The notes beneath the pieces are model-generated. The model was not told where the DNA came from and did no database searches. It saw only the letters and a list, made by a program, of their open reading frames with translations. This document shows positions 52,703-62,851 of a stretch of 64,000 bases of DNA, piece after piece; position 1 is the stretch's first letter, and each line of letters begins with the position of its first letter. The stretch comes from Cellulomonas sp. HZM (GTDB lineage Bacteria; Actinomycetota; Actinomycetes; Actinomycetales; Cellulomonadaceae). The DNA lies in NCBI RefSeq assembly GCF_000708885.1, contig NZ_JEOE01000008.1:1-64000 (forward strand), in the 5' to 3' direction. Both the position numbers and the translations under genes were made by a program.

Positions 52703-55700
52703 TCAGGCCTCCGGGGTGGTGCGGGGACGACGACTGCGCGCGGCGGCCTGCGGGCGCCACGCCTCGAGGTCGAGGCGAGTCAGCCCGAGGGTCGCCAGGG
52801 TGTGGTCCAGAAGCGCGGTGATGGACTGCGCGGGGCTGCCGCCGCGGGCGGGGTCGAAGTCGGCGTGCCACTGGTGCAGCCACGGTTCGAGCTCCGCAAG
52901 CCCGGCGAGCAGTGGTACGACGAAGTCCGACGACGCACCCTGCGCCTGCGCGTCCCCGAGCGCCCGCGCGAGCGCGAGCGCCTGGTCGGCGTGGTCCCAG
53001 CCCGCCCAGCCGACCACGGGCGACGGGTCGCCCGCGCGCGTGAGACCCGGATAGGCGATGAACCGCTCCTTGGGCACGTCGAGCTTGCCGCGCGCACGCC
53101 AGGCTGCCGTGGAGCGGAAATCCGCGGGCGCGTACTTGGGCGGCACCGGGATCGTCACGGACTCACCCGCGTCCTCGCGACGCTGCAGCGCCCACACGTG
53201 CTGCCAGTCGCGGAACTTGCTCATGGCCGAGTCCTTGAGGCGCAGCGCCGCCGCGAACGGCACGGCCTCGTCCTTGAGGAGCGCGGTGAGCGTGGCGACC
53301 GCGTCATGCTGCGCCGAGCCCGCGAGCAGCGCGAGCGCCTGTGCCAGCACCTCGTCGTCGCGCACCCGGTCCGCGAGCTGCGCAACCGACAGCGTGGCGG
53401 CGCCCCGGCCGTCGCGCCACAGGTCAGCCGACTCCAGCCGGTCGAGCGCGAGCGACCGCAGCGCCTCGGTGACCTGCTGCTCCCACGGAGTGGTGGCCCA
53501 GCGCCGCTTGTACTCCGGGCGTTCCAGCAGCCGGATGTGCGGGTTGGTCTCGATCTCGGCCAGCCGCCGCTCGACCAGCGCGCGATACTCCGACGACCAG
53601 TGCTCGGGCAGGTCCGTGCGCGGCGTCGACCCATGCCGCTCGAACCAGGCACTGCCATCGGCTCCATCTGCCACGCGACGCGCAAGCTTGATTTCGAACG
53701 CCCGCTCGCCGAGCTTGATCGATCGAGGAGCGCTGTCGACGGCCGCCGACGGCTGCCCGGATGTGAGCGACGAATCTGTCAGGCCGTACTGGAAGTAGGT
53801 CTCCCAATCGAGTTCTTCCTGCTCGAAGACCAGTCGATCTCGTAGCGCGTTCCAGCTCGTGCGAGCTCGAGAAATGGTCTCTCCGAGGGAGAGTGATTCG
53901 CTCTCGAGCACGCGGCCCGGCGCGGTGGCGCTCAGTTCTTGAGCGAGCGTGTCGAGCGCTCGCCCGCCGGCGACCAGTGAGGCCTTTGGAAGGGGAAACT
54001 GCTGAAGCTTGGTGCCGGTGAACTCGTAGAAATCTTCCCACGGAACGGTCGTCTGGCGGGCGCCCTTGGTGTCGACAGTTGAGCCCTTGTTGTGGCTGAC
54101 CTGCTTGAGCCAGAAGCAGGCGGTGCTGGAGTTGAGGACCGCGAGCAGCGCGAGGTGGTCGTCCTCACTGGCCCCCTCCGGCAGCTTGATCACCGGCGCC
54201 GAGTGCACGGCGACCACAGTGTGCCGGGAAATGCTGAAGTGATTGTGCGTGGCGACAAGTGGGAAAACAATCAGGCTCGAGGCGGTCCATCGCACCTTGC
54301 TCAACTGGGAGTATTCCCACCACTCGCGGCCGATCTCCCTTTGTGTCCCTGAGAGGGCTCGCCGTATCCAGAGCAGTTCTCGAAGCGGCCAGAGCAGGCG
54401 TTTCGCTTCGATATCGGACGTTGCAACACCGACGCTGTTATAGGTGGCGAGCGCTGAATCCTCGACGGCGAGTTGCCAGTCTCGAACCTCAATGCCTGTC
54501 ACCAGGGGATACTGGAGACGTGAATCGACGCGGCGCCGCCTGAGCGTCGCCTTTCCAACAAGATATGCTTCGTTCTCTCGTGTGACGGCAAGGAGGCCAA
54601 TGCTTTCAATTCGCTCGTGAAGACGCGAACTTCCTACGGTCTCGAGTGCGGCAAGCAATCCGGGGGCTTCCCCGCCCGTAAGTGACCATGGGTGGTTGGC
54701 GAAAGTGCTGCGCGCCATTTCGCTCACCGAGATGAACGACCCGGAGAAAGCGGCGTCATCGACGTGCTGGACGATCTCTTCCCACACGAGCCCTCGAGCA
54801 GGATCAACAGGCTGTCGAGGTTCACCTCGGACGCCCAGCGCCGCACGAACCGTGCTGTGATTCGCCGCAAAACGAAGTCGGCCGATGAGGATCACCGTTG
54901 GCGTGCCATGGCCGGGGATGTAAGCCCCGGAGGTGTCGATGACCGTCGTCAGGTCCACGGGGTAGTCGGCGTCGCGGCCCGAGAGGAAGTCCTCGATGAC
55001 CTTCCTACCGAACTCGCGCTTCATGAACGAGTTGGCGGTGATCTGACCGACGTAGCCCGCGCCGCCGTCGGTGCCCTGGCGCTTGGCGAGGCGGAAGAAC
55101 AGTTCCATGAAGGGCACGGACAGTGCGTACTGACGGTGGCACGTCGGGTACGCCGCGCGGTACGCCTTGGAGGCCGCTGGGTCTTTCGGCACGATGTAGG
55201 GCGGGTTGCCGACGACCACGTGGTAGCGGCCGTGAGTGAGGATGCCGTGGTACTGCCTGAGGTCTTCAGAGGCGTACTCGTACGCGTCTCCGCCGTCGCC
55301 GGAGAGGTCGAGCGTGTTCTGCGTCCCGCTCGCGCCCAGCAGCGAGTCGCCGATCGCCAGGTTCAGGTGGTACTCCGGGGCGGCCGTGAGGGTGGTGTCG
55401 CCCGCGGTGCGCAAGGCGGCGATCGTGAGTCGGAACCGGGCGATCGCGACTGCGAAGGGGTTGAGGTCGACGCCGTGCACTGCCTTGAGAGCGCGCTCGA
55501 CGCGCACGCGGACCGGGGTGTTGGGCTCGCGTGCCCCGATCTCGTCGACGATGCGGCGGAACGCGCCGAGCAGGAAGTGGCCTGAGCCGCACGTGGGGTC
55601 GATGAGGCGTAGGTCGGCGACACCGAACTCGGCGATCGCCGGTGTGAGCGTGCGGTCGAGGATGAACTCCTCGACGAACTCGGGGGTCTGCAGCAGCGCG

Positions 55701-56341
55701 TAGGTCTTCTTCGCGTAGTCGGACAGGTCCTGGTAGAGGTCACCCAGGAAGCGGGTGTCGAGCGTCGGGTCGGTGAAGTCGTGCACCAGGGCGCCGGACT
55801 CGTCGGACGCGCGCCAGAACTCGAGCAGCGACTTGGCCGCGGGCTCCGACACGGTCATCCGGTAGACGAGGTTGTGGTCTCGGTCGAGCAGCGCCTTGCC
55901 CGCAGGCAGGGAGCCGAGTGCGTCGAACGCGAGGCGCAGCCAGTCGGTGGACAGGGCCGTCGGGACGCGCTCGTAGTGCCCCTGCTCGTTCTCCACCGCC
56001 TCACGCGTGCGGGCTCCCGGGCCGGCGATCCAGAGGGGATCCTGTCCCGCCGTCGGGTGGCCGGCCAGCAGGTGGTTGTCCTCGCAGAAGCGGACGAACG
56101 TGCAGGCCAGCACCCAGGCGACGGCGGCCTGCGCCACCTCGCCGTCACGCCACGACGCCCACGTCAGGGCGGTGCGCTCGCGCTCGACCGCGCCGTCGTA
56201 CTCCCGGCGCAGGTTCGCGGACCAGTCGACCTCGGGGTCGTCGGACCGCTCGCGCAGGTCGGTCTCGAGCAGCGTGACGCGGCGGCGCAGCGCGGCGAGC
56301 AGCGTGCGATGGTCGGCGCGGGTGTCGGTCGTGGTGCTCAC
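52703..56341 (-). CDS. pglX: BREX adenine-specific DNA methyltransferase PglX
   Basis: PglX methylates a non-palindromic adenine site and marks self DNA. The 1212-residue protein shows methyltransferase motif [18 protein letters not shown] near 244-260 and catalytic motif [14 protein letters not shown] near 375-386. The GTG at 56341 overlaps the pglW stop (GTGA). The middle, about residues 530-900, is the likely target-recognition region; its DNA (about 53640-54750) is clearly poorer in GC than the rest (32 of 60 bases in 54541-54600 against 45 of 60 in 55501-55560), suggesting exchange of recognition domains. I noticed no long homopolymer of the kind that makes pglX phase-variable in Streptomyces. 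Confidence 0.93.
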   Translation of the reverse strand: MSTTTDTRADHRTLLAALRRRVTLLETDLRERSDDPEVDWSANLRREYDGAVERERTALTWASWRDGEVAQAAVAWVLACTFVRFCEDNHLLAGHPTAGQDPLWIAGPGARTREAVENEQGHYERVPTALSTDWLRLAFDALGSLPAGKALLDRDHNLVYRMTVSEPAAKSLLEFWRASDESGALVHDFTDPTLDTRFLGDLYQDLSDYAKKTYALLQTPEFVEEFILDRTLTPAIAEFGVADLRLIDPTCGSGHFLLGAFRRIVDEIGAREPNTPVRVRVERALKAVHGVDLNPFAVAIARFRLTIAALRTAGDTTLTAAPEYHLNLAIGDSLLGASGTQNTLDLSGDGGDAYEYASEDLRQYHGILTHGRYHVVVGNPPYIVPKDPAASKAYRAAYPTCHRQYALSVPFMELFFRLAKRQGTDGGAGYVGQITANSFMKREFGRKVIEDFLSGRDADYPVDLTTVIDTSGAYIPGHGTPTVILIGRLRFAANHSTVRAALGVRGEPRQPVDPARGLVWEEIVQHVDDAAFSGSFISVSEMARSTFANHPWSLTGGEAPGLLAALETVGSSRLHERIESIGLLAVTRENEAYLVGKATLRRRRVDSRLQYPLVTGIEVRDWQLAVEDSALATYNSVGVATSDIEAKRLLWPLRELLWIRRALSGTQREIGREWWEYSQLSKVRWTASSLIVFPLVATHNHFSISRHTVVAVHSAPVIKLPEGASEDDHLALLAVLNSSTACFWLKQVSHNKGSTVDTKGARQTTVPWEDFYEFTGTKLQQFPLPKASLVAGGRALDTLAQELSATAPGRVLESESLSLGETISRARTSWNALRDRLVFEQEELDWETYFQYGLTDSSLTSGQPSAAVDSAPRSIKLGERAFEIKLARRVADGADGSAWFERHGSTPRTDLPEHWSSEYRALVERRLAEIETNPHIRLLERPEYKRRWATTPWEQQVTEALRSLALDRLESADLWRDGRGAATLSVAQLADRVRDDEVLAQALALLAGSAQHDAVATLTALLKDEAVPFAAALRLKDSAMSKFRDWQHVWALQRREDAGESVTIPVPPKYAPADFRSTAAWRARGKLDVPKERFIAYPGLTRAGDPSPVVGWAGWDHADQALALARALGDAQAQGASSDFVVPLLAGLAELEPWLHQWHADFDPARGGSPAQSITALLDHTLATLGLTRLDLEAWRPQAAARSRRPRTTPEA

Positions 56342-59300
56342 GCGAGTGCTCCGGTGATGGTGCGGGTGGTCAGGTCGTCGGGCACGTCGATCCAGCCGTC
56401 GGCGCCCAGCGGAACCGGCCGGCCGTCCAGGGCCGGCACACGCTGCGACGGGCGGCGCGGCACCAGCAGCCAGCGGGCCGCGGGTCTCGGGCTCGCCTGG
56501 TCCAGAAGTCCCGAGACCAGGTGCGCCAGGCCGTACCGGGCCAGGGGGGCGGCCCGAACGAGCAGGAGCGGACGCTCGTCGGCGCCGATCCGTGCCCACG
56601 GTCCGCCCATCGCCTCCGCGACCAGCCCGCACAGCATGGGCCAGTCGGGGTGGTCGGTGCGAGCGTCCGTGCCGAGCACCACCGACCAGTCGACGTGGTC
56701 GCGGTCGGCGAGCGCGTGCATCGCGGACAGCAGCTCCGCGGCGACGTCCACCACCGTCACGCCGTAGGCGTCGGCCAGGGCCGCGGCCGTCTCGTCGTGC
56801 ACCCGCGGCGGCGCGCACAGCGTGAGAGCGGACGACGACGCGATGGAACGGCGCAGGTGCTGGTCCACGGCGTCCGCGGACTGCGTCGTCACGGCCTGCA
56901 CCGAGGTCGACGACGCGGTCGACCGATGCGTCGGGCGCGCATAGTGCGCCCCGTCCCAGCGGACCGCGGGCAGCGCGGCCTGCACGAGCGCATCGAGCTC
57001 GGGGCGTGCCGGCAGCGACGACGCAGCCGGGAAGCGGGTCGCGACCCGGCGGCGGATCCCCGCCTCGCTGAGCGTCGGCGTGGTGACGGTGCGCAGGGCG
57101 ATCTCGACCGCCTGCCGCGCGGTCAGCCGATCGGCGTAGAGCTCGTGCAGGCTCGACAGATGCGCGTCGCTGGTGGCCGCCGCGAGGCGTAGGAGGCGGT
57201 CGTCGCCGATCACCCGCGGGTCGCTCATCAGGCGTCCGAGCCGGGCGCGCAGCTCCGCGCGAGCCGTCGCCGCGGGGACCACCGCCTGCGTGCCGAGCAC
57301 GGCTCCGACGGCCTCGGGGAGGGTCGCGGCCTCGTCCAGCAGCGCCGTGTGAGGGCGCAGCGCGAGCAGCACCAGGTCTCCCGAGCGGCGTACCGCGAAG
57401 GCGGGCTCGGGCGCCGCCTCGTCGGCCTCGATCACCGCCCGCACCAGGCCCGCCGCGTGCGCGTTGCGCGCGGGCCCCTCGGCGGTCGAGCCGTGCCGCA
57501 GCAGAAGAGCCGCGGCGACCTCGCGCAGGGTCCCGATGCGCTGCTCGTCCATCAGCACCGCGGCGACCTCGTCGTGGAGCTCCGCAACGAGCGGCGACTT
57601 CTGCCAGCGCGCCAGCGCGGCATCCAGGGCGTCGCCCACCGCGGCGCGCGTGGCACCGGTCGCGCGCGCGACATGGGCGGCGTCGGGCCACACCGCATCG
57701 CCGTCCAGGCCCAGGACCACCTGCAGCAGCCGAGTGTGCTCGCCGTCGCGGGCCTTGGCCAGCGCGGCCAGCGTCGACTCCACACCCCGGTCCGCGGCGA
57801 GCGGGGTGGTCTCCTGCGTCGTCGTGGGCTGCGCTAGCAGGCGCGCCCGCCACTCGCGCTTGCGCCGCTGCACCTCCTTGCGCAGCTGCTCACCGAGCCC
57901 GGGCAGGCCGTTGATCTGCAGGGGCGAGGTACGCAGCAGCTCCCCGACGGTCGTCGCGTCGAGGCGCGACAGCGCCGACAGGGCGCGCGCGGAGAGGCCC
58001 GCAGCCGCGAGCGGCGTGTCGAGCGTCGCCGCGGCGGCCGCTTGGTCGCGAGTCGCGTCGTCGTCGTCGCCCGCCTGCTCGTCGAGCGCGGCGAACACCG
58101 CCCGCCACGCCGCCGCCATCGCCACCGCGTCGGCGAACCGGTCGCCCGCCGCCGGTGCCAGTGCACGGCGGAAGAACGCCGCCATCGCCGGGGCCACAGC
58201 GGCCTCGAACATCGGCTCGTCGACCACCACGCGGTCGGTCGCGCTCGCCGGCGCCAGGTCCCCGTCCGCCCACCACGGCGCGTTCGTCGTGGCCATCTCG
58301 TAGAGGGTCACGGCCACCGCGTACAGCTCGGCGGCGCGGTCGAACCGCGGTCGGCGGGCCGCAGGCGGGACGTCCGTGCGGCCCAGGTACGGGTCCAGGT
58401 ACCCGCGCGTGCCGGATCCGACGTGCTCCAGCGGCTCGCGCGCGAGCGACAGGTCGAACAGGACGAGGCGGGGGCGGCGCGTGCTCGGGTCCTGGCCCAC
58501 GCCGATGTTGGCGGGCTTCACGTCCCGGTGGAACACACCCTGGCCGTCCAGGTGGGCCACCGCGTCGAGCAACTGGCCGCCGAACCGCTCCAGCTCGTCC
58601 AGCGGCGAGCGTCCCTTGGCCTCGAGCCACCCCGCGAGGGTCTGCTTGCCCGCGTCGGACAGCAGCAACGCGCGCCGGTCGCCGACGTGGAGCGGCCCGT
58701 CGAGCAGCGTCACGACGTTCGGATGCCGCCCGATCTTGGTCAGCACCGCGGCTTCGTCGTCCAGCCGCGCGGCGGCCGAGTCGTCGCGGGCCACCTTGAG
58801 GACCACGCCCTCGCGGGTCACGTCCGCGGTCACCTCGTCGACGAGCAGCGCCGTGCCCGTCGAGCCGGTACCCCGGGTGCCGCGCACGATGAACCGGTCG
58901 TCGATCGCGTCACCGATCGCCGCGTCGAGCGGGTCGGGGGCCGCGGGCCGTTCGTCGGCCGGAGCGTCGTGCGCCGGTGCGGTGAGCTCGTCCTCCGCCG
59001 CGTCGAGGCCTGCGAGGAAGTCGTCGACACCCGTGAGGCGGTCCGCCTCGACGCGTGCGGTCGCCTCGCACACCAGGTCAGCCAAGCAGTCCGCGATGTC
59101 GGGGTCGGCGCGGCGCGGGTCGAGGGCCTTGTCCGCCGAGAGGCTCTGCTCGAGCTCGGCGAGCGAGGACGCCGGCGCCTTGCCGGTGAGGACGAGGTAG
59201 GCCAGCGCGCCCAGGCCGTAGACGTCGAGCGGGATCGCGGGCGCGTCGACGCTGCCCGCGTGCAGCTCGGGGGCCAGGTACACCCACGACGACGTGTCCA

Positions 59301-60474
59301 CCGCGGTCCGCACGTCCGACGTGCCGAAGGACGTCGCAGTCGGCGCTGCCGTGGTGGTCGTCGGCGTGCGGCGCCCGGTCTGCCAGTCGCGGACGACGAC
59401 CTGGGGCGAGCGGCCCGGGCGCACGTAGACCTGCCGTGGCGTCAGGGCCCGGTGCACCAGCCGGCGTTGGTGTGCATAGCGCAGGGCCTCCGCGAGCTGG
59501 CGGACCAGCGACAGACGGCCGTCCAGACCGAGCGTGCGACCGTGCTCGGCCATGAACGCGTCGAGAGGGACGTCCCGCTCGTCGTACTCGAACAGCAGCG
59601 CCGGGCCCAGGTCCGACTCGGGCACCAGCTCGAGCGGCGCCGCGATGCCCGGGTGCGTGATGCCCTGCGTGAAGACGAACTCTCGGCGTGCGGCGCGCGC
59701 GACGTCGTCGCGCTGCTGCTGCGGCGCGCCGGGCGGGACCGTGAAGATCCGCACGCGACGGCGCACGTCCTTCAACGTCGGATGCTGCGCCAGCACGTCG
59801 TGCCAGCCCGGTCCCTCGGCGAGTGCGTCCGCCGACTCCACCGAGTAGATGCCCACCATGCGCGTGCGCGGCGTCGCGACGAAACCCGCGTGCTGCAGGA
59901 GCTGTCGGATCCTCGTCGCGCCCGGGCCGTCCACCAGCGTGCGGTGCGTGCCGGACGAGGGCGGCCGCTCGAGCACGCCGCGCAGCGTGCTCGACAGGCC
60001 TGCCACCTCGAAACCGTCCAGCGCGACGACCTGGGCCTGCAGCTCCGGCGCGAGCTCCAGCCTCGAGCCGCGTCCGTGCAGCACCACCAACGGCTCGATC
60101 CACGGAACCGTGCTGCCCCGGGGTGCCCGCTGGCTCAGCAGGCTGCGCAGTCGCTTGGCCTTGAGGTCCGTGGCGTACAGGGGATTGCGTTCGGTGCGGA
60201 CGGAGCCCGTGGGGCTGGTCAGGCGCCACGACTGCTGGTCGCCGACGATCCGGCCGTGCCAGCCTTTGAGCTCGACGAGGAAGAACCCCACCCGGCTCAG
60301 CAGCAACAGGTCGACCTCGGCCGTGCGGCCCTGCAGGTCGACGAACGACACGTTGGCCCACGCGTGCGTCACGGCGTCGTTCGGCAACAGTGCGCGGATC
60401 GCTGCGAGCGCCTGCTCCTCACCGGGGCCGGCGGGTTCGCCGAGCGAGCGCCACTGGCTCGACGACGTGTCCAT
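56338..60474 (-). CDS. pglW: BREX serine/threonine kinase PglW
   Basis: The 1378-residue protein starts with a NERD nuclease-related domain (about 17-130; AEVDLLLLSRVGFFLVELKG holds the D...ExK pattern). A first kinase fold (about 235-480) is degenerate: LVHRALTPRQVYV has lost the catalytic Asp and the DFG position reads DWQ, so it is a pseudokinase. A second kinase (about 545-800) is complete, with VVLKVARDDSA, GVFHRDVKPANIGV and LVLFDLSLA. The C-terminal 500 residues are helical. PglW is the signalling kinase of BREX type 2. The ATG at 60474 has GAGGAAG seven bases upstream, and 118 bases separate it from the sigma-fusion gene. Confidence 0.93.
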   Translation of the reverse strand: MDTSSSQWRSLGEPAGPGEEQALAAIRALLPNDAVTHAWANVSFVDLQGRTAEVDLLLLSRVGFFLVELKGWHGRIVGDQQSWRLTSPTGSVRTERNPLYATDLKAKRLRSLLSQRAPRGSTVPWIEPLVVLHGRGSRLELAPELQAQVVALDGFEVAGLSSTLRGVLERPPSSGTHRTLVDGPGATRIRQLLQHAGFVATPRTRMVGIYSVESADALAEGPGWHDVLAQHPTLKDVRRRVRIFTVPPGAPQQQRDDVARAARREFVFTQGITHPGIAAPLELVPESDLGPALLFEYDERDVPLDAFMAEHGRTLGLDGRLSLVRQLAEALRYAHQRRLVHRALTPRQVYVRPGRSPQVVVRDWQTGRRTPTTTTAAPTATSFGTSDVRTAVDTSSWVYLAPELHAGSVDAPAIPLDVYGLGALAYLVLTGKAPASSLAELEQSLSADKALDPRRADPDIADCLADLVCEATARVEADRLTGVDDFLAGLDAAEDELTAPAHDAPADERPAAPDPLDAAIGDAIDDRFIVRGTRGTGSTGTALLVDEVTADVTREGVVLKVARDDSAAARLDDEAAVLTKIGRHPNVVTLLDGPLHVGDRRALLLSDAGKQTLAGWLEAKGRSPLDELERFGGQLLDAVAHLDGQGVFHRDVKPANIGVGQDPSTRRPRLVLFDLSLAREPLEHVGSGTRGYLDPYLGRTDVPPAARRPRFDRAAELYAVAVTLYEMATTNAPWWADGDLAPASATDRVVVDEPMFEAAVAPAMAAFFRRALAPAAGDRFADAVAMAAAWRAVFAALDEQAGDDDDATRDQAAAAATLDTPLAAAGLSARALSALSRLDATTVGELLRTSPLQINGLPGLGEQLRKEVQRRKREWRARLLAQPTTTQETTPLAADRGVESTLAALAKARDGEHTRLLQVVLGLDGDAVWPDAAHVARATGATRAAVGDALDAALARWQKSPLVAELHDEVAAVLMDEQRIGTLREVAAALLLRHGSTAEGPARNAHAAGLVRAVIEADEAAPEPAFAVRRSGDLVLLALRPHTALLDEAATLPEAVGAVLGTQAVVPAATARAELRARLGRLMSDPRVIGDDRLLRLAAATSDAHLSSLHELYADRLTARQAVEIALRTVTTPTLSEAGIRRRVATRFPAASSLPARPELDALVQAALPAVRWDGAHYARPTHRSTASSTSVQAVTTQSADAVDQHLRRSIASSSALTLCAPPRVHDETAAALADAYGVTVVDVAAELLSAMHALADRDHVDWSVVLGTDARTDHPDWPMLCGLVAEAMGGPWARIGADERPLLLVRAAPLARYGLAHLVSGLLDQASPRPAARWLLVPRRPSQRVPALDGRPVPLGADGWIDVPDDLTTRTITGALA

Positions 60475-60560
60475 GCGGTGGCTTCCTCGCTCCCTGCTCT
60501 GTGTGCTGCGCTTGACGATCCTGCCAGTAGTCGCGGCGCTTGGAAGCGATCGATGTCGAA

Positions 60561-60589
60561 CCGGACCGGAGTGTCCAGATTTGGTCCGG
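60561..60589. promoter_or_regulatory. Inverted repeat between the sigma-fusion gene and pglW
   Basis: CCGGACC (60561-60567) and GGTCCGG (60583-60589) form a 7-base inverted repeat with a 15-base spacer, four bases after the sigma-fusion stop and about 90 bases before pglW. It may be an operator for the pgl operon or a weak terminator of the upstream gene. Confidence 0.45.
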
Positions 60590-60592
60590 CGC

Positions 60593-62851
60593 CTACGAGG
60601 TCTCGTCGCCGACTTCTGGGGCGGGCGCGATGTCCAGAGCGCTTCTGAGCGCGTCCCCGAGAACGGAGCCGCGCAGCTCCTCCATGGTCTTCTTCTCGAT
60701 CTGGCGGATCCGCTCGCGCGTGACGCCGTAGACCTTGCCGATCTCGTCGAGCGTCCTCGTCTCGCCGTCGGCGAGCCCGAAGCGAAGCATGATCACGCCC
60801 CGCTCTCGCGGGCCGAGCGCGTCGAGGACCTTGCGGACGTCCGCACGGAGGAGGTTGCCGAACAAGACCTCGTCGGGGCCTTCGTCGGGGAGGTCGTCGA
60901 TGATCGCGTGACCTAGGGGGATCGTCCAACGAGTCCCGTCCCAGGTCGCATCGGGGATCTCGTCCACCGTCGCGGCGACGGGTTCGTCGAGCGACCTCAG
61001 GGGCGCGGACCAGGTCAGAAGGTCGATGACGGTTGTCCGGTCGAGGTCGGTCGCGGCGGCGAGCACGGCGGTGCTGGGCAGCGACGCACGGGTCGCGGTG
61101 TATGCCCTCTGCGCCGCCCGGACCTTGCGCACGTTCTCGAACACGTGGACCGGCAGCCGGATCGTGCGGCCACGGTCGGCGATCCCGCGCGTGATGCTCT
61201 GCCTGATCCACCACGTCGCAAAGGTGGAGAACTTGTACCCCAGACGGTGGTCGAACCGCTCGACGGACCGGATCAGTCCGAGGTTTCCCTCCTGCACGAT
61301 GTCGAGGAGCTCCATCCCGTACCCGCTGTACCGCTTCGCGATCGACACGACGAGTCGAAGGTTTGCCTCGAGAAGGTGGTCCGTGGCTCGTCGTCCGTCG
61401 TGGACGAGCCACTCGAGCTCGCGGCGCAGCCTGCGCTCGGTCGTCGCACCGCTCTCCAGGCGCTCGCGCGCGAACAGACCCGCCTCGATGCGCTTCGCGA
61501 GCGCGACCTCCTGCGCCGCCGTGAGGAGCGGGACCTTGCCGATCGCGCGGAGGTAGTCCTTGACCGGGTCGGTCGTCGGCCCGGGCGTCGTGAGCACGGG
61601 CAGCGGCTCGTCGTCGGCGTCCGTCGGCGACGGTTCGGACGGGGGCGGCCGGGGGACGGTCGCTTGCGGCGCAGGCGTCTGGGGCGCCGTCGGTGGTGGT
61701 GGCGAAGGGATCGCGGGCCGCGACGCCTCGTGCGGAACCTGCCTCGCGACGCGCCCAACGAAGGCGACGAGTGCTGTCAGGTCCTGACGGCGCGCGAGCG
61801 GTGCACGGGCATCGCGCGAGGAGAACGCGTTCGAGGCCCACCAGAACTCGCTCAGCGGTAGCTGCATGTGCGGGGCGAGCAGCGCGAATACTCGGCGCAC
61901 CTCCGCGTCGCCGCCCGCTCGTGACGCCTCGCCTTGCACAGCCAGCACGTGGAACGAGCCGGCGAGCACCCGCAACATCGTCACGGAGCCGAGCAGGCTC
62001 GACTGACGCAGTTCGCTCGGAGTGAGCTGGTCCTCGGCGACGTCGGCAAGGTCGTCGAACCCGACGACGAGGGCGTCGAGGAACAGCTCCCCCAGGGCGT
62101 GCGCCGCCGCGTCGTCGAGCGACCGAGCGCGCTCCGTGGTGACCCAGCCGTTGATGCCGAGGACGGCGGCGGTCACGACGTCGACGACGTTCTGCAACGA
62201 CAGCAGGGTGAACCGCTTGGCCGCCACACGGTCGTTCTCGAAGTCCACCCTCCCGGCCAGCAGCGGATGCTCCTCGGCCAACCGCCGCGCGGCCCGATGG
62301 ATCGGCGCTCGCTTGTCGAACCCGGCCGAGAGCGACTTCGAGATCCCCTTGGCGTTGGCGGCGATGTCGAAGAAGTACTGCTTGTGCTCCTCGATGCCGA
62401 CGCCCTCGAGGATCTCCACCGTCACGGACTCCGCGGAGAGTCGCTCGTGGTGCTCTCCCACATGCCCGCTGAGCAGATGCCACCCCAGCGTGCGGTGCTG
62501 GCCGTCGAGGATCTGCAGCCCGGACGCGCTCGGGCCCGGGAGGCGCAGGATGCCGGCAATCAGGCCGCCGCTCTGGCTGATCGGCTCGAACCAGGGGTCG
62601 AGGACCTCGGGTGTGTCGGTGAGCAGTGGCGGTGCGACCCAGCGGCGGTTGGCGAGCCAGTAGTCCGCGAACTCCGTGGCGTGCCGGAGCGACACGCGGC
62701 GGTTGCCGGTGAACGGCTCGTCGGGGTCCGGGATCGGTAGGACGTCGGCCAGGCGCGCGAGGGGCACCGCAACCGTGTAGAGGCGAGTGCCCGCGCGCTC
62801 GAACCGCTGCGCCAGGAGCTCTGCCCCCAGCGGCGGCACCAGGCCCGGCAT
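60593..62851 (-). CDS. DGQHR-domain / sigma-70 factor fusion protein
   Basis: This 752-residue protein joins two modules. Residues 1-370 are a DGQHR (DndB-like) domain with LQILDGQHRTLGW (113-125) and FFDIAANAKGISKSL. A proline-rich linker (about 374-412) leads to a nearly complete sigma factor: region 1.2 (DPVKDYLRAIGKVPLLTAAQ, 428-447), region 2 with LLDIVQEGNLGLIRSVERFD and YKFSTFATWWIRQSITR (490-570), region 3 (about 570-640) and region 4 with LDEIGKVYGVTRERIRQIEK (700-720). The sigma part resembles primary/group 2 factors and lacks region 1.1. The gene heads the BREX operon. Its likely task is to direct RNA polymerase in response to a DNA state sensed by the DGQHR domain; that is inference. 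The ATG follows GAGGGG. Confidence 0.88.
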   Translation of the reverse strand: MPGLVPPLGAELLAQRFERAGTRLYTVAVPLARLADVLPIPDPDEPFTGNRRVSLRHATEFADYWLANRRWVAPPLLTDTPEVLDPWFEPISQSGGLIAGILRLPGPSASGLQILDGQHRTLGWHLLSGHVGEHHERLSAESVTVEILEGVGIEEHKQYFFDIAANAKGISKSLSAGFDKRAPIHRAARRLAEEHPLLAGRVDFENDRVAAKRFTLLSLQNVVDVVTAAVLGINGWVTTERARSLDDAAAHALGELFLDALVVGFDDLADVAEDQLTPSELRQSSLLGSVTMLRVLAGSFHVLAVQGEASRAGGDAEVRRVFALLAPHMQLPLSEFWWASNAFSSRDARAPLARRQDLTALVAFVGRVARQVPHEASRPAIPSPPPPTAPQTPAPQATVPRPPPSEPSPTDADDEPLPVLTTPGPTTDPVKDYLRAIGKVPLLTAAQEVALAKRIEAGLFARERLESGATTERRLRRELEWLVHDGRRATDHLLEANLRLVVSIAKRYSGYGMELLDIVQEGNLGLIRSVERFDHRLGYKFSTFATWWIRQSITRGIADRGRTIRLPVHVFENVRKVRAAQRAYTATRASLPSTAVLAAATDLDRTTVIDLLTWSAPLRSLDEPVAATVDEIPDATWDGTRWTIPLGHAIIDDLPDEGPDEVLFGNLLRADVRKVLDALGPRERGVIMLRFGLADGETRTLDEIGKVYGVTRERIRQIEKKTMEELRGSVLGDALRSALDIAPAPEVGDETS

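Larger units (their letters stand above)
39574..62851 (-). other. BREX type 2 (Pgl) defence island with DGQHR paralogues and AbiE-like pair
   Basis: Ten genes in a row on the minus strand are tightly spaced or overlapping from pglW to brxHI. All six components of BREX type 2 are present (pglW, pglX, pglY, pglZ, brxD, brxHI). Extra genes are the AbiEi/AbiEii-like pair between brxD and brxHI and the two DGQHR proteins at the ends, the promoter-proximal one fused to a sigma factor. The island is bounded by copies A and B of one palindromic element. No transposase or integrase was seen at its edges. Confidence 0.9.

Noticed and set aside
48920-53845. A 1641-codon open frame on the plus strand across pglY and pglX
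   Set aside because: It is antisense to two clear BREX genes and its product is Arg/Gly/His-rich without domains. Long opposite-strand frames are expected in DNA this rich in GC.
52703-56341. Phase variation of pglX through a homopolymer tract
   Set aside because: Known in Streptomyces, but I noticed no long G or C run in this gene.
52703-57853. A 1716-codon reading of pglX starting at 57853
   Set aside because: The first 504 codons are antisense-quality Arg/Gly-rich sequence lying over pglW. The GTG at 56341, overlapping the pglW stop, is the true start.
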